Shown piece after piece: positions 57,414 to 64,000 of a DNA stretch of 64,000 nucleotides. A program made the translations under genes and the position numbers. Within the stretch, counting starts at the first letter, position 1, and the number at the start of each line of letters is the position of its first letter. The notes beneath the pieces were generated by a model. The model was not told the DNA's origin, did no database searches, and was given only the letters and a program-made list of their open reading frames with translations. This stretch comes from Diogma glabrata. Its lineage: Eukaryota > Arthropoda > Insecta > Diptera > Cylindrotomidae. The DNA lies in contig OY856186.1 of the NCBI GenBank assembly GCA_963693315.1, positions 458,106,192 through 458,170,191 of the forward strand, read 5' to 3'.

Positions 57414-60400
57414 TATTCGCCGCAAGCAAAATATTTTAAGGAAATTTGTTTATTCTAAATTAAAATTATAAATTTTCATAAATTTTAAAATAAAAATATG
57501 TGGAACAAGTAACCTTAGACAAAATATTTATTATTTTTTCCAAATTATTGTGTAGCTATGACAACAAATGATAACAACTATTTTAATTGGATAATGAAAT
57601 TTTGAATTTGCGGGTTGCTTTGATAAAAATTTTTATTTTTCATAGAATTTAAACAAATACAAATGCTTTTTACTTTTTTGGACGTAGCTATGACAACAAA
57701 ATAAATAGTTGAAAAGTGATACTTTAAAGCCGCAAATTACAGTAATAAAGTAACACTTTAATATGTAGGCGAATAAAAACATATTTTTTTCCTCATGACA
57801 GATGAGAAAATTTGTTTTTCGTTTTGGTTATGGAGACGCCAAGTTTATTTTTGTGAAAAATTCAAAAACTCTTTATGATATGATTTTTATTAAAAATTAA
57901 AATTTTTTTAAAATAAAATCAGAAATTGACAAATTGATTTGAATTTTAAGATAATATTAAGAAACAGTAAATGAGTTTGAATTTTTATTATGATAAATTT
58001 TCTACACGAAAAAACAGAACAGAAGATTAACACTTTGACGATGGAAATAAATAAAAAGATTATTGCTAATTTATGTTTATAAGACACTAATTTTTGTTTA
58101 TAACTTAATTTTTTTTTCTCATGCTTAAACATATACCGATAATTTGTTGTTTTTTTTTGTTTAAACAAAACTATTGAAATGAAGATTAAATTCTATTTTT
58201 GATAATAAATTATAATTTATAATAAGTTTATATTTTAAGTAAGGTTATTTGAATGAATCAAATGTAAATGTGATGTGTTAATGTATTTATTACAAACAAG
58301 AAGTAAGTTATGTCATTTGATGAAAATTAAGTTTTTGTAGTTTGATGATGGACATATGAAATGTTAAATAGAAAAAAATTAATATTTTTTATAATCTGGT
58401 TTTAAATTAATTTAACGTGGATTTATGTCATGTTTTATTGTCATGTTACTTTTGTTGTTTTCGTTTTAAATTGGTTGGCAAGAGGTTTAAACGGAATTAT
58501 TCCTTTGGAGTAGCTTAATATAAATATAAGCAAAACATTTACAAGAATAAGTATTATTACAAATAGCATAAACTTTTATTAACGAAAAAGGAAATTATTT
58601 CGTTTAAGTTGTTTTTATAAATATATAATAAAATTTAATAAAGAAACGACATGACGACAGGAACATAATATTCATTTTGGTTACGGGAATAATATAAAAA
58701 CCATATTTTATTTCTTTTTAAATAAAACGTTGATATAAAATCAATTCACGCCTTTTTAAAAATTTACATTTCTTTTTAAATTTAAACTATAAAAATATTA
58801 ACTTCACAATGATTGCATTTCTTAAAAAATAAAATACTAACCAACTATAATATATTGCGTTTTGTTGCCGACATTTATACATATTGCAAACAAATCTTAT
58901 GAATAATTCCATAACTTAAATGCTTCACAGCAATTTCATAAAAATTAAATACAATTATAAAAAAATTAATTATTAATATTTTTTTGTTGTTGGTTAAATT
59001 TATTTGTAAAAATTAGTTCTTCTCATGCAATAAACAAAACAAAATTTCGTTACTGATTTCGGAATACGATAAAGTAGTAATTTTTGAAGAATTTTGAGGT
59101 AATTGTATGGTTTAATTTTGTTTTGTTCTTTTGTGAGTAAAAAATTGGGAGGCTATTGAGAAACACTTAAATTCAGTTAACTGTCGGATAGTTCTCACTT
59201 ACTTTACATTAAAAAAGGTACTGGTGTATAAACATGCTGTACATAACAAAAATTTATAACATTTTATTATTTATTATCGATTTACGTGATCGCATCCTAA
59301 AGAAAAAAAATTGAACAACAATTGACCCAAAGAAATTGAATTGATTTTTGTTTTTAAATTATTTGTAACAGCCATTCAATAACCATCAATCATTTTAAAG
59401 TGATTGAATGAATGAATTTTTCAATATGACAAAATAATTTTATTTAAAAAAATTGAAATGTTCGTATATTCGAGATGAGAAAATGTTGATAAAATAAACA
59501 TAGTAAAATGTAGAATAAATTTAAGATTTTAACTTTTGATTATAGAAATAGAAACGTCTATATTCAAGTTGTACCTGATAACTACTCGACTTTTAGTCAT
59601 TTCAATTATATAAATCTACTTTCAATAATTTTCATGGCGAAACAGATTTCGTAGATGTTTTGTTTTTAAAATCAAAATAACAATCATAAGAGCAGAAGAC
59701 AATTAAATAAATTTAAAAAACAGAATTCCTAAGAAAAAGTATCGGCATTAGGATTCATTCATATAACTTATGTGTGATAGAGATTTTCTGTTTTTTTTGT
59801 TAACATAAATATATGGTGGCTTTTTGTTGTTGTTGCAATTTCTTAAGAATTATGGGAGTTGGTTTTATAATGTTTTACCAGTTCTAACCATAAGCTACAT
59901 ATACACAGATAGTAAATTTTTTTATAAATAATCTTTTGACATTGTGTCACGACTTGTTGTTTGTGGGTGGGCGGCGCAGAATATCGCGATGCATGACTTA
60001 ATGTAGGAATGAACTAAAAATATGAGAAAAACTAAAAGGTATATACTACGATTATCATGTTATAGGTAGGAAAAAGTGCATTTTCTATACAGTTTTGCAA
60101 AAATAAATATATGCATAAAATAAAAATGTATATGGTTAAACAATGTTTATAAATGCAACATAATTCAGGAAGTTAATTTAAGTCAAACATTAAAAAATAT
60201 TTTCTTAAATAAATATTCCTATCTTTTACGGAACAAAACGCCTCATATTGAGAAACCATATACTTAGCTAGGTTCTTGAGGACTACAAACTGTGATATGT
60301 TTTTCGTGAGCTGAAGTCTATGCTCACTGCCGATGTTTGTCACATGAAACATTGAAAGGGAAAGCCTTCCTAATCAGTTAGTTTTGTGATACAAACTGAG

Positions 60401-62377
60401 TGATTTCAGAGCCAAACCACGTTTTTGCTTGACCATGTTAACAAAGAAAGGAAGGTTCGTAACATTTGCTTAGAATGACTATATGCTCCCAAGCATAAAA
60501 AATTAATACACATCCTTCCTTTAATCCCTCTTAAGCACCCACTTATTTTAGCGGTAGGAACCATCTCTGGTGAGATGAAAACCTCTTATGCGTAATAACA
60601 ATAGCTGAGCTCCCTGCACAATATCATACCTTTTAGGAATAATAATTTAAGAACTGAGGATGACGTAAGTCGAAATCGATATTCAATAAAAAATCAAATT
60701 CAAAATTGTTACTACTAAGAAAGTTATTTTATAGGAAACCTGGAAAAAAATTATTGGGAATGTGTCAATCGTGGACTTTAGTTAAGAGTCCTTGTTTACT
60801 ATGTAATAAACACTGTGCATCCTGATAATGTAATTACCATCAGAAACATTTAAGGAGTTGCGTGTCTTCAGATACAATTACCGACTAGCTGCGGTCTGTG
60901 AGTTCGGATATCCCTCTCCTCAGTCTATCACAAATGTGGAATTGCACCCAAAAGTTTCACAAGAAGACGGGTTCAAAGGGGTAAAGAATCACAACAGCAC
61001 TCCATGTTTCTTCTTTACTAGTCAATCTGTAATATGAGGTTTGTCTGGTGGTCCGTGGAGGTCCACCAGTTGGTCGTTGCACACAAAATCCACCCTGCCG
61101 CTAGCTCGAATGAGCGAAGTGTCTTCCAACCAACCTCTTTACATGAAATTTTAAACAAAACGAGAATCACATATGTACACGCATGCCACAAACACCACTC
61201 AGTTTCCGAAGGAAAGACCGTCATACCAAAACTCCCCCTATTGATCTAAGCTAGCACTTCATTTGTATTTATGATTATGCTTAATAAAATCAACCCGATT
61301 ACCAATCAAAATAAAATCTTAAATTTATTTAAATAATATTAATAATATTACCTGTGCACCTTCTGATATGTTGTTATGTTGAATTTTTCCATAAGACTAC
61401 TTCTAGTATCCTATATTTACTCCAATTTAAATTCAAGATAACTCAAGATATGGATATGGCTTAAATTTTTCTTTCCTCTTTCAATATATAGTATTAACAG
61501 TTAGTTCCGTGTCGTGATTTGATAATGACGATTCTGATCTCTAATTGTTCATATTTTCAAATGTTTGACAATGACCATTTATGGTTGAAACATTGAACAA
61601 AATATTATTTAAAAAAGTTGTTAAAGCAAAACTTATTAAATTTATTTTAAATAAATTATTAAACATTTAATTATTCCTCCAGAAATATAGGCTTCAAGTC
61701 CAAAAATCCAATTCTAGACTGGAGATTTTTTTTCCTTTTGTTTAAACTATATATTATTTTACGGGCAAGAACCATAATTAAATACACGATACATGAAGTA
61801 ACTAATAACACATTCGGTTTTGGTTTCAATCATTTAATAAATCTATTTTGCCTAAATTTTGACATATAGCTTAAAATTGACATTTATCACAAATTTAGGT
61901 ATCTTCTTATTTATTTAATTTAAATTTTAAATTCCTTTAACTTATTGTAGATTAATAATCACTACTCAAACCGATCAAAATTAACTCAAAAAAAACGCAT
62001 ACTACTACTCACTGTGTCCACTACAAGACCATTCGAAAAAAAACTTAATCCCGACTCAAGGAAATAATTCAATTCAATAAACAAAAACTTACTCACTCAT
62101 TGTTTTTACATAAAAAACTAACCTTCAATAGCACAAGCCGAAATGAAAATTTCCCGGTCAGCATAAATTTTCTTTCGCCGTTTTTTGTATATTCTGCAAT
62201 TCTGGTTTTTTTTTCTTTTAATTTTCATGATTATGTAGATATATTATGAATGAAAATTAGAAAAAAATATGTTGATACGTTTCCGGAAGGGTCAAATTTT
62301 AGAAGTATTTTAACTGATTGTGTTCTTACACATAATTGAGTTGAGAATGGAATATCATGGAATATCTTGTCCATTAC
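57414..62377. other. AT-rich stretch, no gene seen
   Basis: About 5 kb. Nothing codes convincingly. A less AT-rich block at 60,230-61,260 (with overlapping open frames on both strands at 61,018-61,249) resembles no protein I know and is probably decayed repeat. Confidence 0.45.
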
Positions 62378-62394
62378 AGGACATGACGAAAAAA

Positions 62395-62467
62395 GGACTA
62401 CATTCGTCAGCTCGAACCCAAAACCCGAGAAAGACTATCATGCTCTGCCGACTAAACTAGCTGGACC
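62395..62467 (-). ncRNA. tRNA-Lys-like pseudogene or SINE head with T6 terminator
   Basis: Exactly 73 nt on the minus strand. It contains AGCTAGTTTAGTCGGCAGAG and CATGA (D arm and A box of tRNA-Lys), an anticodon-region piece TAGTCTTTCTCGGG, and GGGTTCGAGC (T loop and B box), followed directly by TTTTTT (62389-62394), a Pol III terminator. The acceptor stem no longer pairs, so it is not a working tRNA. About 17 nt further on the minus strand reads TGTAATGG, which is how the G1 LTRs begin. It lies between that point and the pol remnant G3. Confidence 0.7.
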
Positions 62468-62589
62468 AGACAAAAAAAATTAAGGCCGAGAACTGAATAA
62501 AGATAAGAAAACCAATATACAAAAATCAAGATTTTTCGGATAATAGGAAGTCAATGAGAACTAGATAAAAGATGGTATCTATTGACGCA

Positions 62590-63953
62590 CGTATTTGGAA
62601 TGGTATATTTCACTTCGTTGGGAAATAAGGTCCTCCAGTTCGTATGAGGCGTTACCAACGGACCGGATGATTTTGGGCTTTGGCTTTAACAAATTTGGGA
62701 GATAATTTGGCACTTAGCTGCTTTCCGGAGTCACTTAAAACGAAGTTTCGACAAAAGACGATATCACTAGGGCCAAAACACGCTTCCGGGCACGCAAATT
62801 GTAGCGAACTGCGTTTTGCACAAAGGCTTTAGCGGCCAACTCTTGAATTCGGGTGCGAATCTTTGATAATTGATTTGAACGATCAAGAGTTTCCCCACTT
62901 TCGTTTAGACAATTCAAACCTCGGAGTAAAGACTAGGACGTACCATGAGTAGCCCAAAGGAGGCATAATAGGGAGAACAACCTAAAGTTTGATGTACAGA
63001 ACATCGAAGAGCACAAGCAATTTCACTAAGATACACGTCCCACCGAGTATGGTCTTCGGTCAGGTACACACGTAGTCCGGCGATGACACTTATATTCACT
63101 CGCTCGGATGCATTCGCTTGTGGGGAGTATAAAGCTGTAAAGGTATGGTAAACCCCATACCATGAAAGAAAGGTTTCAAACAATTAAGATTTAAACTGCA
63201 AACCGTTGTCTGAGACAATTGTTTCGGGACAACCAAAAACATAGAACACATTGGTTTCTAGCAGTTTACAGAGAGGCTCGGCGATGAGTTTTCGTAAAGA
63301 AAAAAGAAACAGGATCTTAGTGAGATGGTTTAAGACAATCAAAACTGGTATATGACCGGACTTAGTTCGGGGTTAAGGACCGATTAAATCAATAAATAAC
63401 CGTTGGCTGAGTCTTTCAGATTTAAGTGATGTCACCATAGGAGCACGAAGCACGGTGTTAGGTGCTTTGAAAGTCTTACAGATGTCACATTGAGAGACAT
63501 AGAATTTAATTTGTGTGGCCATCCTTGGCCAAAAATAGAATCGACGTAAGTTATATAAGGTTTTCGCAACTTCAACATGGGCAGATGTAGAAGGGTCATG
63601 GGCCTGGGAAATCAACTTCTTCGTTTCACCTTCCGGTGTCACATCACTCGAGGATAAATTAAGTTTGTTCGTCCATCGGAAGTGCGAAAATCGGGAAGAG
63701 AACCAGTGGAGTCAGTGACTATCTTTACCAATTTAAGGTAATTGTCACTGTTGACAGCAGGGGATTTTAAATCAAGATTAAAACTATCAATTTTGTTCTC
63801 GGTAACCGCATCGATGGAGAACATTCTCGAAAGAGCATCTGCAACCACGTTTAGCTTACCACTCCAATGCTCAATCTCAAAGGTGAATCCTTAGAGCTTC
63901 AATATCCATCGTGCCAGACGATCTGACAGATCTTTAGTGATTATAGTGAATAC
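62590..63953 (-). pseudogene. Decayed Gypsy pol (G3): RNase H end and integrase
   Basis: Related to G1 pol along its C-terminal third. Recognisable blocks from right to left are SDRLARWILKL, VVADALSRMFS, the integrase zinc region ISQAHDPSTSAHVEVAKTLY and CDICK (second His of HHCC replaced, AHVEV for SHGGL), RLFIDLIGP (first catalytic Asp), then SDNG, ALYSPQANASERVN (catalytic Glu), CALRCSVHQTLGCSPYYASF and RYNLRAR. Stops and frameshifts near 62,800, 62,930, 63,183, 63,372 and 63,648 disable it. It appears cut at 63,953 by a hAT-like terminus. Confidence 0.88.
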
Positions 63954-64000
63954 CAGTGGCGAAGCGTCGGTATAGACACACTAGACAGTGTCTACCCAAA
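63954..64000 (+). mobile_element. hAT-like terminus at the window edge
   Basis: 'cagtggcgaagcgtcggtat' begins here, directly after pol-related sequence, and has the CAGTGGCG form of many insect hAT ends. A short inverted 'agacac..gtgtct' follows. The other end lies outside the window. Confidence 0.4.

Noticed and set aside
61018..61249. Overlapping 68- and 71-codon frames on opposite strands
   Set aside because: No similarity to known proteins and no context; probably chance in a less AT-rich patch.
62378..62378. A complete second LTR ending at TTACA near 62,378
   Set aside because: No LTR start (tgtaatgaagcg) or other LTR landmark is seen in the ~4 kb to the left, so only the short end-like match is reported.

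Overview
This window looks like a piece of AT-rich insect (at least arthropod) nuclear DNA made almost entirely of mobile elements and their debris. The evidence is eukaryotic: BEL/Pao, Gypsy, APE-type LINE, mariner, Tigger/pogo and hAT-like elements, satellite arrays, microsatellites, and a primer-binding site matching eukaryotic tRNA-Lys(CUU). I found no host gene I can defend, and the order of insect cannot be fixed from the sequence.

Layout. 0.3-3.85 kb: a tandem array of ~287-bp units with a unique tail ending in a hairpin. 5.36-5.7 kb: inverted debris of the LINE family found intact at 40 kb. 6.3-6.8 kb: an AT-rich minisatellite. 7-13.5 kb: featureless AT-rich DNA. 13.8-15.15 kb: a (TA)n tract followed by three ~327-bp satellite units. 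15.5-20.5 kb: a LINE endonuclease fragment and a decayed BEL/Pao element (minus strand), itself broken by a LINE 3' end and by a 926-bp hAT-like element with an 8-bp target duplication. 20.7-23.0 kb: a Tigger-like element whose transposase ends in a PHD-like finger and carries one frameshift and one nonsense codon.

23,003-38,655: a complete, young Gypsy-type LTR retrotransposon on the minus strand (called G1 here). It has 3.9-kb LTRs, a 4-bp ATTT target duplication and a tRNA-Lys(CUU) primer site. Its ORFs, in transcription order, are a 64-aa RING-H2-like protein, gag and pol. The RING ORF shares the frame of gag and is separated from it by a single UGA. Pol lies in the -1 frame behind a run of seven G. 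Between pol and the 3' LTR sits a ~71-nt sense-strand sequence resembling tRNA-Lys(CUU), the same tRNA the element appears to use as primer. A second tRNA-Lys-like sequence (73 nt, followed by T6) lies beside a decayed related pol at 62.4-63.95 kb (G3). This combination is the most unusual thing in the window.

39.4-44.35 kb: a mariner split by an apparently intact LINE (one 1007-aa endonuclease/reverse-transcriptase ORF). 48.1-54.3 kb: an older plus-strand Gypsy element (G2) broken by an inverted-repeat insertion and by a 3.8-kb solo LTR of the G1 family with an AACT target duplication. 54.4-54.85 kb: a LINE fragment. 55.4 and 57.3 kb: two hairpin-forming foldback sequences. 62.4-64 kb: the G3 remnant, apparently ended by a hAT-like terminus. 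Nesting gives a relative chronology: BEL and G2 are oldest, the hAT, LINE and Tigger pieces are intermediate, and G1 and the 1007-aa LINE look most recent.
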